From positions 1-64,000 of the forward strand of contig CAXEND010000007.1 of NCBI GenBank assembly GCA_963997635.1: DNA of 64,000 nucleotides, given 5' to 3'. Of the stretch, positions 16,765 through 25,625 are shown in pieces. A program made the position numbers and the translations under genes. Numbering within the stretch: the first letter of the stretch is position 1; each line of letters begins with the position of its first letter. Under the pieces are notes generated by a model that was not told where the DNA came from, searched no databases, and was given only the letters and a program-made list of their open reading frames with translations. The DNA comes from GCA-2728135 sp002728135. GTDB taxonomy: Bacteria; Pseudomonadota; Alphaproteobacteria; UBA828.

Positions 16765-18708
16765 ATGATGTCAATAAAAAATGCTATAAAACAAAAATCG
16801 TCAAAGAAACCAAGAAAAATACAAAAATCAAACAAAAAAAGTGTGGCAAAAAAAAGTTCTAAATCGATTGATCCCATCACATTTGCTGTCATCTTAAATC
16901 GTTTTAAAACCATTGCTGATGAAATGACTATTACGATGGAAAAGACGGCATGGACGTCAATCATCGCTCTTGCACGAGATTATTCCGTAGCAATCTATGA
17001 CTACAAAGCTAGGCAGGTATGCATGCAAGATGCCTTGCCGATTCACACAAACTCGATGCACGTTGTTTTGAAAGAAATTTCTGAAACTTTTAAGGATAAT
17101 ATCTACGAGGGCGACGTTATCGTAACAAATGATCCGTATAGCGGTAATACCCATGTGGGTGACTTTGTCACAGCCACTCCTGTATTCCACAAAGGCAAAC
17201 ACATGTTTTGGAGCGTAGCTAAGGGTCATCAACTCGACGTGGGTGCATACGTCCCAAATAGCGTGGCTATACAAGCCTCTGATGTTTGGCAGGAAGGATT
17301 ACAGTTACCCCCTATCAAATTCTATGAGAAAGGTGAACGCTGTGAAGACGTGGTGCGAATGTATTTGGCTAACGTCAGATGGCAAGAATGGCTATATGGT
17401 GATCTTATGGCACAGCTTGGATCCATTTGGACAGGGGAAAGACGGCTGAAAGAGTTATCGAAGGAATATGGAAATGCAGAATTAGAAAAATATATGGAAA
17501 GCATACTTGATTATGCAGATCGTCGTATGTCTGAAGAAGTAAAATCATATCCTGATGGAGATTACCACGGAGTTTCATGGTTGGATTCTGATGGAAAGGG
17601 TAAGTCTAATATAAAAATAGGTGCCAAAGTCTCTGTCCGAGGAGACAAGATACATGTTGATTTTTCAAACTCTGACCCTCAAAACGCGAGCGGAAATAAT
17701 GGCTCAAGAGGGGTGATGCAAGCTGCTGCGGGAATTCCAATTCTTTGCACAATAGATTCAACAATTCCCCACAATGATGGTGTTCTACGTCATATTACGG
17801 CAGATGCTCCAGTGGGTTCTGTCTGTAATGCAAAATATCCAGCATCAACTGCGGCTGCAACCGTTGGTCCTGGTGATACAATGCAGGAGGCCGTTTGGAA
17901 AGCACTGGCACATGCAGTCCCTGATCGTGTAATGGGTGGTAATGGTAAAGATGGTAATCTGCCAATGCTTCATGGAGTAGACCGAAGAGGTAAGAAAGAT
18001 ATAGACTTCGGTATGATGCTGTTTAATGCTGCTGCTGCAGGAGGGGCAAGTGCTACATGTGATGGCTGGCCATATTTTATGACTTCTGCAGGTATGGGTG
18101 GATTAAAGATCATGAGTGTCGAACTCTGTGAGTTATTCTACCCATTTCGTATCGACCGTCAGGAAATAGCTGCAGACTCTGTTGGGCATGGGAAATATAT
18201 TGGTGGACCTGGAATTGATTTTTGTCTGTCTCCGGTTGGTGGCGGTTTTCAGTGCGAACTATTTGGTGAGGGACAAAGTAATCCCCCTTTCAGTGTAATG
18301 GGAGGTATGCCTGGGATTGGTGGAGGCAGCTATAAAGAAAATTTGAGGACAAAAAAACGCAAATATTATTCCTCAAAGGGTCGCTTTGAATTAGCCGCTA
18401 ATGAAATATGGGTTGGTGTATCAAGTGGTGGGGGAGGTTATGGTGATCCACTGGAGCGGGAACCAGACGCAGTCCTCGAGAGTATAATAGATGGAATGTT
18501 AACCGTTGAAAGTGCACGTAACATATATGGTGTGATTATTAGTAAAAATCCAATGACTGTAAATCTTAAGGAAACAAAAGCATTGAGAAAAAAGAAGAGG
18601 AAAACACGTAAGCCACGTGAGATTACATCACCTAATATACCCGGAGCAGCTACTTGGGTTAAGGAGAACTTAAGGGCTGGAGATGAATACCTACTAGATG
18701 CACATTAA
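16765..18708 (+). CDS. HyuB-type subunit, paralogue 5 (647 aa)
   Basis: The third tandem HyuB. Metal triad residues are His130, Asp133 and His155, in NDPYSGNTHVGD and AKGHQLDVGA. The first 34 residues are extremely lysine-rich. Two adjacent ATG codons (16765 and 16768) are possible starts behind GAGGG at 16756-16760; the second has the better spacing. Its stop overlaps the start of the next SDR by one base (TAATG), so the two are translationally coupled. That ties this HyuB set to SDR chemistry, as at 538-3219. Confidence 0.87.
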   Translation: MMSIKNAIKQKSSKKPRKIQKSNKKSVAKKSSKSIDPITFAVILNRFKTIADEMTITMEKTAWTSIIALARDYSVAIYDYKARQVCMQDALPIHTNSMHVVLKEISETFKDNIYEGDVIVTNDPYSGNTHVGDFVTATPVFHKGKHMFWSVAKGHQLDVGAYVPNSVAIQASDVWQEGLQLPPIKFYEKGERCEDVVRMYLANVRWQEWLYGDLMAQLGSIWTGERRLKELSKEYGNAELEKYMESILDYADRRMSEEVKSYPDGDYHGVSWLDSDGKGKSNIKIGAKVSVRGDKIHVDFSNSDPQNASGNNGSRGVMQAAAGIPILCTIDSTIPHNDGVLRHITADAPVGSVCNAKYPASTAAATVGPGDTMQEAVWKALAHAVPDRVMGGNGKDGNLPMLHGVDRRGKKDIDFGMMLFNAAAAGGASATCDGWPYFMTSAGMGGLKIMSVELCELFYPFRIDRQEIAADSVGHGKYIGGPGIDFCLSPVGGGFQCELFGEGQSNPPFSVMGGMPGIGGGSYKENLRTKKRKYYSSKGRFELAANEIWVGVSSGGGGYGDPLEREPDAVLESIIDGMLTVESARNIYGVIISKNPMTVNLKETKALRKKKRKTRKPREITSPNIPGAATWVKENLRAGDEYLLDAH

Positions 18709-19484
18709 TGGCGAGCTTGCTAGATGGAAAAAAAATAATTGTAACCGCAGGGGCTAGTGGGATAGGAGCTACCACGGCTAAGCTTATGAGAGACTGTGGG
18801 GGTCGGGTGTCTGTTTGTGACATTGATAAACGGGCATTAGATAGATTTGCAGATCTAAATCCTGACATCTTATGTTTGCACTGCGATGTTGCAGATTCTC
18901 AAGCAGTTAGTCGGTATGTTGAAGAGACATTGGAGGCCTTTGATGGTCTAGACATACTAGTCAACAATGCTGGAAGTGCTGGCCCAACAGCTGTTGCAGA
19001 AGAGATTGAAACTAAAGATTGGGACGCAACGATCAGCGTAAATTTATCTGCCCAGTTTTACTTTGTTCGTGAAGTCATTCCTTATCTAAAGAAGCAACAT
19101 AGTGGCTGTATTGTTAATATGTCGTCGGCGGCTGGTCGCCTAGGATTACCGATGAGAGCACCATATGCAGCTGCTAAGTGGGGAGTCATAGGTCTAACGC
19201 AGACACTTGCTATGGAACTTGGAGAATACAATATTAGAGTAAATGCCATCTTGCCCGGGGCAGTGGAGGGAGAAAGAATGGATAATGTCCTTAAAGAAAA
19301 GGCAAGGATGCTCAACTTGGACATGGCTAGTATAAGGAATAATGAGACACAAAATGTGTCAATGAAAAGAATGATTGAACCTGAAGAAGTGGCGGAATTG
19401 ATTATTTTTCTATGTTCAAATAATGGACGATCAATTAGTGGACAATCTCTGGGAGTATGCGGAAATATAGAAACCCTGCGTTAA
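18708..19484 (+). CDS. Short-chain dehydrogenase/reductase (258 aa)
   Basis: A classical SDR with the cofactor motif VTAGASGIG at about residues 11-19, NNAG, the catalytic serine in MSSAAGRLG and YAAAK. The C-terminal VSMKRMIEPEEVAELIIFL segment is typical of 3-oxoacyl reductase-like SDRs. It starts inside the stop codon of the preceding hyuB. It is not a close copy of the SDR at 2446: the N-terminus and C-terminal region differ. It presumably oxidises a hydroxy intermediate made or used by the HyuAB complex; the substrate is unknown. Confidence 0.9.
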   Translation: MASLLDGKKIIVTAGASGIGATTAKLMRDCGGRVSVCDIDKRALDRFADLNPDILCLHCDVADSQAVSRYVEETLEAFDGLDILVNNAGSAGPTAVAEEIETKDWDATISVNLSAQFYFVREVIPYLKKQHSGCIVNMSSAAGRLGLPMRAPYAAAKWGVIGLTQTLAMELGEYNIRVNAILPGAVEGERMDNVLKEKARMLNLDMASIRNNETQNVSMKRMIEPEEVAELIIFLCSNNGRSISGQSLGVCGNIETLR

Positions 19485-19506
19485 TTTAATACTGGAGTAT
19501 TTATAG

Positions 19507-19953
19507 ATGGCTAGAAATGATTTTTCTTTTTTCTTTGGGTTTAGAGTCCGGTACTCAGAGGTAGATGGTCAAATGATTGTTTTTAATGCACATTATCTTA
19601 CTTACTTTGATACTGCTATTACAGAGTATTTTAGAAATTTACCTTATGACTATAGGGGACAGGTTGAGCGAACAGGAGAGGATTATCACACTGTTAAGAC
19701 TTTGGTCGAATATTACGCACCAATAAGTTTTGATGATGAAATAGACGTAGGGGTTAGAGTTTCGCGCATCGGGAGGTCAAGTTTGACATTTAAACTTGAA
19801 ATTTATCCTAAAAATAACGACTCATCATTAGCCAGTGGAGAGGTCATCTGGGTGAATACAAACCAAAAAACTCATAAATCATCTACATTACCCGAAGAAT
19901 TAGTCGAAAAAATAAATTTTCTTGATGGTGAGAGTATAAATTTGTTGGCATAA
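19507..19953 (+). CDS. Acyl-CoA thioesterase, 4HBT hotdog family (148 aa)
   Basis: A single-hotdog thioesterase of the 4-hydroxybenzoyl-CoA thioesterase/YbgC/FadM group, expected to release CoA from an acyl-CoA. The diagnostic segment is RYSEVDGQMIVFNAHYLTYF, with the catalytic Asp in EVD, followed by ITEYFR and the strand VEYYAPISFDDEIDVGVRV. It lies 22 bases after the SDR and 27 bases before the second hyuA, so it belongs to the same operon. Its presence next to acyl-CoA synthetase and dehydrogenases suggests CoA intermediates in the pathway. Confidence 0.87.
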   Translation: MARNDFSFFFGFRVRYSEVDGQMIVFNAHYLTYFDTAITEYFRNLPYDYRGQVERTGEDYHTVKTLVEYYAPISFDDEIDVGVRVSRIGRSSLTFKLEIYPKNNDSSLASGEVIWVNTNQKTHKSSTLPEELVEKINFLDGESINLLA

Positions 19954-19980
19954 TATTCTTGATGGAAATGGAGAATTTAT

Positions 19981-22002
19981 ATGTGGCATGTTGGCATTGA
20001 TGTGGGAGGGACTTTTACCGATCTTTTTGCAGAAAATAGTGAAACAAAAGAAAAAAGATCTGCTAAAGTTTTGACGACAACTTCAGACCGTTCATTAGGC
20101 GTAATCGATGCTTTAAACTCAGCATTTATACCTCCAAACGAAATTAATGTTCTAGTGCATGGGACTACTACTGCAACTAACGCTCTTGTTGAGCGTAAGT
20201 ATCCTCCAGTGGCAATGATTACCACAGAAGGATTCAGGGATGTAATTGAGATTGGAAGACAAAGAAGACAGCATCTGTTTGCACTACGTCAAAAGAGACC
20301 TGAGCCAATAGTGCCAAGGCGATTAAGGTTTACACTTAATTGCCGCCTTTCTGCGTCAGGTAAAGATATACGGGAATTTGACCATGAAGAAGCAAGGCAA
20401 ATTGCTCAACGAATAAAAGATCTAAATATAAATTCAGTAGCGATATGTTTGATTAATTCTTATGTGGATGACCAACATGAAAAAATAATGCGTGAGGTGC
20501 TCTTGCAAGAGCACCCAGAATGTTATGTCGCACTTTCAGCTGAAACTGTTAGAAAGTTTAGGGAGCATGGAAGATTCTCTACAACTGTTGTGCGAGCTGC
20601 ATTGCTTCCAGTAATGTCACAATATTTTTCAAGTTTATCAACAGCACTTGATGAAAGTGGCTTTAGAGGGTCTTTATTAGCATTAAAAAGTAATGGTGGG
20701 ATGATGGGTGTTGACCTTGCTATTGAAAGACCCGAAGAATTAGTTGAGTCAGGGCCTGCTGGTGGTGTTGCATATGCGAGATACCTAAGTCAAACAACTA
20801 ATTTTCCAAATATAATCCATACTGATATGGGTGGAACAACATTTGATGCATCAATAGTGGATCAGGGTGAAGGATTGATAACCCACGATTATGAATTGGA
20901 ATGGGAAGTGCCAATCACAATTCCAATGCTTGATATAAGGAGTGTTGGGGCTGGTGGTGGCTCTATTGCTTGGGTAGATGCGGGCGGTTCACTCCGTGTT
21001 GGGCCTCAAAGCTCTGGTTCAGAGCCTGGCCCAGCTTGTTATGGAAGAGGTGGTAAAGAGGCAACAGTCACTGATGCTAACTTTATTCTTGGTAGATTGA
21101 ACCCCACCCTAGGAGACAAGATGAGGCTTGATTCCAAGGAAGCTTTGTTAGCAATAGAGGGTGTTGCAAAAAAACTAGGTTTAGACCCTCTTGAGACAGC
21201 TGAAGCCATCATCTCTATTACTTGCGAAAATATGGCTCAAGCAATTAAGCTGGTATTAACTGATCGTGGGAGAGATCCCAGAGATTTCATACTTGCTAGC
21301 TTTGGTGGTGCTGGCCCTATGCACGCATGTCAGATTGCGAGAGCGATGAATATACCGCGAATAATTGTTCCAACACATGCAGGTGTTGCCTCTGCTTTTG
21401 GTGCTACAGCTATGGATATACGTCATGATTTGGAAGGATTTTATTATTCACCTTTGGCTGAAACCAACTTTGATCACCTTAATGAATTGTTTGGGAAACT
21501 TGAAGACCAGGGTCGCCAATTACTTACCCGTGATGGCGTTAACGATGAAGACATGTCTCTTCAAAGACATGCACAGATGCGTTATATCGGTCAATTTTGG
21601 GAAGTGATGACTCCTCTTGGAGGTCAGTTAATAAACAAAGATTCTATTAATGATATTGCCGATGCCTTCCACATGGAGCACGAATCTGAACATGGTGTTA
21701 AATCTCCAGATTTTCCAGTTGAATTTGTCAGTATAGGTATCACAGCACAAGGTAGTTTTAAAAAGTCTAGATCTACCGAGTTTTCTGAAATTTCCTCAGA
21801 AACCATCAAAGTTGGAGAGAGAAATGCATTTTTTTCTGGGTCGTGGGAGGATGTACCTATTTTTGTAGGTGAAAAAGTTTCTTCGGGAACAAAGATTGAG
21901 GGTCCAGCAATTCTTGAATATAAGCACTCAGAAACAGTCTTACCTCCTCAAACCTATGCAGAAGTAGATCAAGCAGGTAATTTAATTATAACTCTAGCCT
22001 AA
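19981..22002 (+). CDS. HyuA-type ATP-binding subunit, second subfamily (673 aa)
   Basis: A second ATPase subunit of the hydantoinase/oxoprolinase superfamily. Motifs are VGIDVGGTFTDLFAE at the N-terminus, VHGTTTATNALVER, ESGPAGGVAYARYL, DMGGTTFDASIVD, SVGAGGGSIAWVDAGGS and FGGAGPMHACQIA. It is clearly diverged from the HyuA at 10746 and reads more like a standard N-methylhydantoinase A or acetone-carboxylase beta subunit. ATG at 19981 follows a TGGAG site. It is paired with the hyuB directly downstream. Confidence 0.9.
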   Translation: MWHVGIDVGGTFTDLFAENSETKEKRSAKVLTTTSDRSLGVIDALNSAFIPPNEINVLVHGTTTATNALVERKYPPVAMITTEGFRDVIEIGRQRRQHLFALRQKRPEPIVPRRLRFTLNCRLSASGKDIREFDHEEARQIAQRIKDLNINSVAICLINSYVDDQHEKIMREVLLQEHPECYVALSAETVRKFREHGRFSTTVVRAALLPVMSQYFSSLSTALDESGFRGSLLALKSNGGMMGVDLAIERPEELVESGPAGGVAYARYLSQTTNFPNIIHTDMGGTTFDASIVDQGEGLITHDYELEWEVPITIPMLDIRSVGAGGGSIAWVDAGGSLRVGPQSSGSEPGPACYGRGGKEATVTDANFILGRLNPTLGDKMRLDSKEALLAIEGVAKKLGLDPLETAEAIISITCENMAQAIKLVLTDRGRDPRDFILASFGGAGPMHACQIARAMNIPRIIVPTHAGVASAFGATAMDIRHDLEGFYYSPLAETNFDHLNELFGKLEDQGRQLLTRDGVNDEDMSLQRHAQMRYIGQFWEVMTPLGGQLINKDSINDIADAFHMEHESEHGVKSPDFPVEFVSIGITAQGSFKKSRSTEFSEISSETIKVGERNAFFSGSWEDVPIFVGEKVSSGTKIEGPAILEYKHSETVLPPQTYAEVDQAGNLIITLA

Positions 22003-22027
22003 TTATAACAGCACTAGTGAGATCACA

Positions 22028-23827
22028 ATGGAAACTGATAGTATCAAAACCAAAGAAATAAATGACTTGGATCCAGTTACTTTTGAGGTATTACGAAGTC
22101 ATTTTGATTTTTGTTGCGAGCGTATGAGTAAGGTTTTACAGAAAACTGCATTTTCGGCAATCTTGAGCGATATGCTCGATTTCTCTCATGCTGTATACGA
22201 TTCTGATATTAGGCTCGTTTCTCAGGCACCAGGTTGCCCAATACATATGGCAGCAATGCATTTTGCTGCGGAGGCTTCAGTAGCAAAATACGGAAAAGAG
22301 AATTTTAACCCCGGTGATGTAGTCATATTAAATGATCCCTTTGAAGGTGGAACTCATATCCCTGATACAACGTTTACCATGCCGATTTTTGTTGGCGATG
22401 AACTTTTAGGTTTTGCTGTAAGCCGTGGTCATTGGCAAGATTTAGGTGGAGGGGCCGCCGGTGGACAATCATTTGGCACTCATATAGCAGGCGAAGGACT
22501 ACGGATACCGCCTCTAAAGCTTTTTAATGAATACAAAATAAATGAAGATCTTTTAACTTTAATTAAAAATAATACCCGTTGCCCTGAATATATTGAGGGC
22601 GATATTCAAGCCCATATGGGTGCATTAAAAGTGGCTGAACAAGAATTTATACGTGGAGCGGAGAAATATGGCATTGATACAATAAAAATCGCTATGCGTG
22701 AATTGATAGCCTATACCAATCGTATAAGTCGCAGCCGTATTTTAGCTATACCTGATGGTGAATATTCGGTTTCAGATTTTGTTGATACTGATGGTTTTAG
22801 TGATAAACCAATTCGTCTAGAGGTAAAGATAATTATCAAAGGCGAGTCATTAGTGGTTGACTTCACTGGTTCAGACCCTCAATGCATTGGTGCTATTAAT
22901 TCTCCATTAGCTAATACATTCTCGGCAGCTTACTTAGCACTTCGTTTCTACCTATGCCCCGAGGCACCTGCGAATTCTGGACTTTTTGATGCCGTTGATA
23001 TTATTTTACCTGATAACTGTTGGCTGAATGCCAAATGGCCAGCTCCTACAATCGGTTGTACGACTGTTACTGCGGCAAAAATCAATAGTGCGATCTGGCT
23101 TGCCATGAGTGAAGCTATGCCTGAAAATGCCATTGGTGGAACCATGTCGGATATTAATTGGTTTGTATGTGCTGTTACAGACCCTGAAGATAATCGTCAA
23201 ACCGTCTTTTCTGATTTGCCGGCCGGAGGCTGGGGAGGCATGAATGATATGGATGGTACTAGTGTTCGTTTTGACCCAACAGGAAATTGCATGAATTTAT
23301 CAGCAGAGGTGGCAGAACTCTGTTATCCAATTATCTATGAGGCTTTTGATCTAAGAAAGGATTCTGCTGGTCCTGGTATTCACAGAGGAGGCCTTGGTGC
23401 TAGATTACAATTTCGTTTTCTGGGGGATGCGGAACTGAGTATAGAAACATCCAGAACACTACAGGGTAGCCCCGGCGTTGAAGGTGGTAAGGAAAGTGCT
23501 AGACAACGCTTATATAAAATTAGCCTAGAAGGAGAGTCTGAGGTTATAGGTGGGCTCGCTGATGATGGTGTGTGGCACAATCCACTTCTCGCTGCATATA
23601 GATTCAGACCAGGAGAGGCGTTTCGTATAGAGACAGGTGGTGGTGGAGGTTGGGGAAGACCATTTGAAAGACCTGTGAACAAGGTATTAGATGACGTTCT
23701 TGATGGCTATATATCTATTGAGGCTGCAGAGAACTCTTATGGTGTAAAGATTGATGCTGGAACTAAAACTATCGACCATGAGATTACCCAAAATCTTAGG
23801 AATACAAATTTGCAGGTAGGTGAATAA
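22028..23827 (+). CDS. HyuB-type subunit, second subfamily (599 aa)
   Basis: The HyuB partner of the preceding HyuA, 25 bases away. The metal triad is His110, Asp113 (NDPFEGGTHIPD) and His135 (SRGHWQDLGG), with the canonical 25-residue spacing. It has no lysine-rich tail and a different C-terminus (ETGGGGGWGRPFERP) from the other four complete HyuB proteins, so it is a separate subfamily rather than a recent duplicate. With HyuA it should form an ATP-dependent cyclic-amide hydrolase or carboxylase. Substrate unknown. Confidence 0.9.
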   Translation: METDSIKTKEINDLDPVTFEVLRSHFDFCCERMSKVLQKTAFSAILSDMLDFSHAVYDSDIRLVSQAPGCPIHMAAMHFAAEASVAKYGKENFNPGDVVILNDPFEGGTHIPDTTFTMPIFVGDELLGFAVSRGHWQDLGGGAAGGQSFGTHIAGEGLRIPPLKLFNEYKINEDLLTLIKNNTRCPEYIEGDIQAHMGALKVAEQEFIRGAEKYGIDTIKIAMRELIAYTNRISRSRILAIPDGEYSVSDFVDTDGFSDKPIRLEVKIIIKGESLVVDFTGSDPQCIGAINSPLANTFSAAYLALRFYLCPEAPANSGLFDAVDIILPDNCWLNAKWPAPTIGCTTVTAAKINSAIWLAMSEAMPENAIGGTMSDINWFVCAVTDPEDNRQTVFSDLPAGGWGGMNDMDGTSVRFDPTGNCMNLSAEVAELCYPIIYEAFDLRKDSAGPGIHRGGLGARLQFRFLGDAELSIETSRTLQGSPGVEGGKESARQRLYKISLEGESEVIGGLADDGVWHNPLLAAYRFRPGEAFRIETGGGGGWGRPFERPVNKVLDDVLDGYISIEAAENSYGVKIDAGTKTIDHEITQNLRNTNLQVGE

Positions 23828-23849
23828 TATAGAGTATGCAAGGTCGAGC

Positions 23850-23874
23850 TTGCTGTAACTGACTTCCACAGCAA
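23850..23874 (+). terminator. Possible stem-loop after the hyuA-hyuB pair
   Basis: TTGCTGT at 23850-23856 pairs perfectly with ACAGCAA at 23868-23874 over an 11-base loop, followed by the T-rich AGTTTGTT. It lies between hyuB and the PhyH gene. It may end or attenuate the long upstream transcript, but the T tract is poor. Confidence 0.3.
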
Positions 23875-23919
23875 AGTTTGTTCAAGAATGGTAGATATGT
23901 AATTAAAGGTTTCTATAAG

Positions 23920-24834
23920 ATGGTAAGTTTTCAAACTTTTGATCCTGATGTTTGTGGATCTGAGCTAAGTGAAGCTATAATGCGTGATGGATGTGCAATT
24001 GTTAACAAAGCAATGTCCATAAATAAACTTAAACAACTTAAGAGTGAATTATCATCCCATATAGATAATACGGGAATATCTGATCCTGATCCATTTATGG
24101 GACATAAAACAAAGCGCTTTGGGGCACTGCTTTCTCGATGCCCAAGCACAAGGGATTTGGTGCGGACACCTCTTATATTAGAGGTTGCTGATAATATTTT
24201 AAGACCACATTGTGCACGGTACCAAATAAACTATACGGGAATAATGCATATAGAACCAGGGGAACAAAAACAAAAGATCCACCGTGATACAGGGTTTTAC
24301 CCCATACAAAACCCAGCACCACCATTAACACTTTCAACTATGTGGGCGATATCAAAATTTACTGCAGATAATGGTGCAACAAGAATCATACCAGGTAGTC
24401 ACCTTTGGCCTGATAATCGAAGTCCAGAGTTAGATGAGGTGGAAATTGCAGAAATGCCTTCAGGTTCAGTGCTTTTATATTTGGGAAATCTTTTACATGG
24501 TGGTGGTGCTAATAAATCAGATGTTCCACGATGTGGGTTAAATCTCGTTTATGCTCTTGGTTGGCTCCGCCAGGAAGAAAATCAGTATTTGGCTGTTCCA
24601 GCTGATGAAGTGAAAACCTTTCCGCCAGAATTACAACGCCTCATGGGTTATGATCTTGGGACAGTAAATCTTGGATTTGTTGACCACAAGCATCCTTTTG
24701 ATTTTATAAATGGAACAGCTGGTGATGGTCCAGGTGTACTTGCCCCCCCCGACTTAATGGAAGATGATAATGCAGTTAAACGCCTTAAATTTGTGAATGC
24801 AAAGGCATCAAAACGCGCCCGCTTTAAGGTATAA
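23920..24834 (+). CDS. Phytanoyl-CoA dioxygenase (PhyH) family protein (304 aa)
   Basis: An Fe(II)/2-oxoglutarate-dependent hydroxylase of the PhyH family. The iron triad is visible as His121 and Asp123 (KIHRDTG) and His193 (LLHGGG); the arginine in VPRCGLNLVYALGW probably binds 2-oxoglutarate. ATG at 23920 is preferred to an in-frame TTG 42 bases upstream, since AAAGG lies about 10 bases before it. It probably hydroxylates a small carboxylate, amine or acyl substrate feeding the neighbouring oxidoreductases. Family members range from acyl-CoA to ectoine hydroxylases, so the substrate stays open. Confidence 0.85.
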   Translation: MVSFQTFDPDVCGSELSEAIMRDGCAIVNKAMSINKLKQLKSELSSHIDNTGISDPDPFMGHKTKRFGALLSRCPSTRDLVRTPLILEVADNILRPHCARYQINYTGIMHIEPGEQKQKIHRDTGFYPIQNPAPPLTLSTMWAISKFTADNGATRIIPGSHLWPDNRSPELDEVEIAEMPSGSVLLYLGNLLHGGGANKSDVPRCGLNLVYALGWLRQEENQYLAVPADEVKTFPPELQRLMGYDLGTVNLGFVDHKHPFDFINGTAGDGPGVLAPPDLMEDDNAVKRLKFVNAKASKRARFKV

Positions 24835-24872
24835 TATCTTGACAGGATAAAAATAAATGGGAGTTTAGATTC

Positions 24873-25553
24873 ATGTCTAATTTTTTCATAACTGGGACTG
24901 GGACAGAAGTAGGTAAAACATTAATCAGTGCTGCAATATGCCATCAATTGACTATGGCAGGCAAAGTAGTCCAACCATTAAAGCCAGTGCTTAGTGGATT
25001 TGAAGAAAATAATGTAGATAGTAGTGATTCTGGAATTCTTCTTTCAAGTATTGGGTCAAAAATTACCAAGGAAAATTTTTTAAAAGTAACACCTTGGTGT
25101 TTTAAAGCCCCATTATCTCCAGATATGGCAGCTGAAAGAGAAAATCGTTCAATTAACTTTAATAAATTAATTCAGTTTACACTCAATAAGAGTGATAGTG
25201 CGGATATCTTAATTGTAGAAGGTGTGGGTGGAGCTATGGTTCCACTTGACTCTAAACATACGGTCATGGATTGGATATCAAATGTTGATATGCCTGCTAT
25301 TTTGGTGGCAGGTAGCTACCTAGGAACTATTAGCCATACACTAACTACCCTAGAGGCCATGAAGAGTTATGGTATATCTATTAAAGGTCTGATTATAAGC
25401 GAATCGCCCGAAAGCCCCGTTAGTCTTGAGGAGTTAGTCATTACTATAAGAAGGTATGTTTCAAACCTTCCTATTTTTGTAGTGCCTAGGTTGCCAGATA
25501 TTCCAAAGAATTGGGAGAAAGCACCAGATTTAATTAGTTTTTTGAATCTTTAA
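24873..25553 (+). CDS. bioD: Dethiobiotin synthase (226 aa)
   Basis: ATP-dependent dethiobiotin synthetase, closing the ureido ring from 7,8-diaminopelargonate, CO2 and ATP in biotin synthesis. The P-loop GTGTEVGKT spans residues 7-15; the substrate and CO2 region KPVLSGF and the Mg-binding EGVGGAMVPL are also present. Length is usual for BioD. It is an orphan: no bioA, bioB, bioF or bioC lies in the window. Biotin is needed by the carboxylase encoded at 56930-60407, but the two loci are far apart, so co-regulation is not implied. Confidence 0.92.
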   Translation: MSNFFITGTGTEVGKTLISAAICHQLTMAGKVVQPLKPVLSGFEENNVDSSDSGILLSSIGSKITKENFLKVTPWCFKAPLSPDMAAERENRSINFNKLIQFTLNKSDSADILIVEGVGGAMVPLDSKHTVMDWISNVDMPAILVAGSYLGTISHTLTTLEAMKSYGISIKGLIISESPESPVSLEELVITIRRYVSNLPIFVVPRLPDIPKNWEKAPDLISFLNL

Positions 25554-25625
25554 GTATTTTGCAAACATATTTTAGCATAAACATTCAAGAAACTTCGTGG
25601 GTAATTATAACTCTGAGGAGTTATC

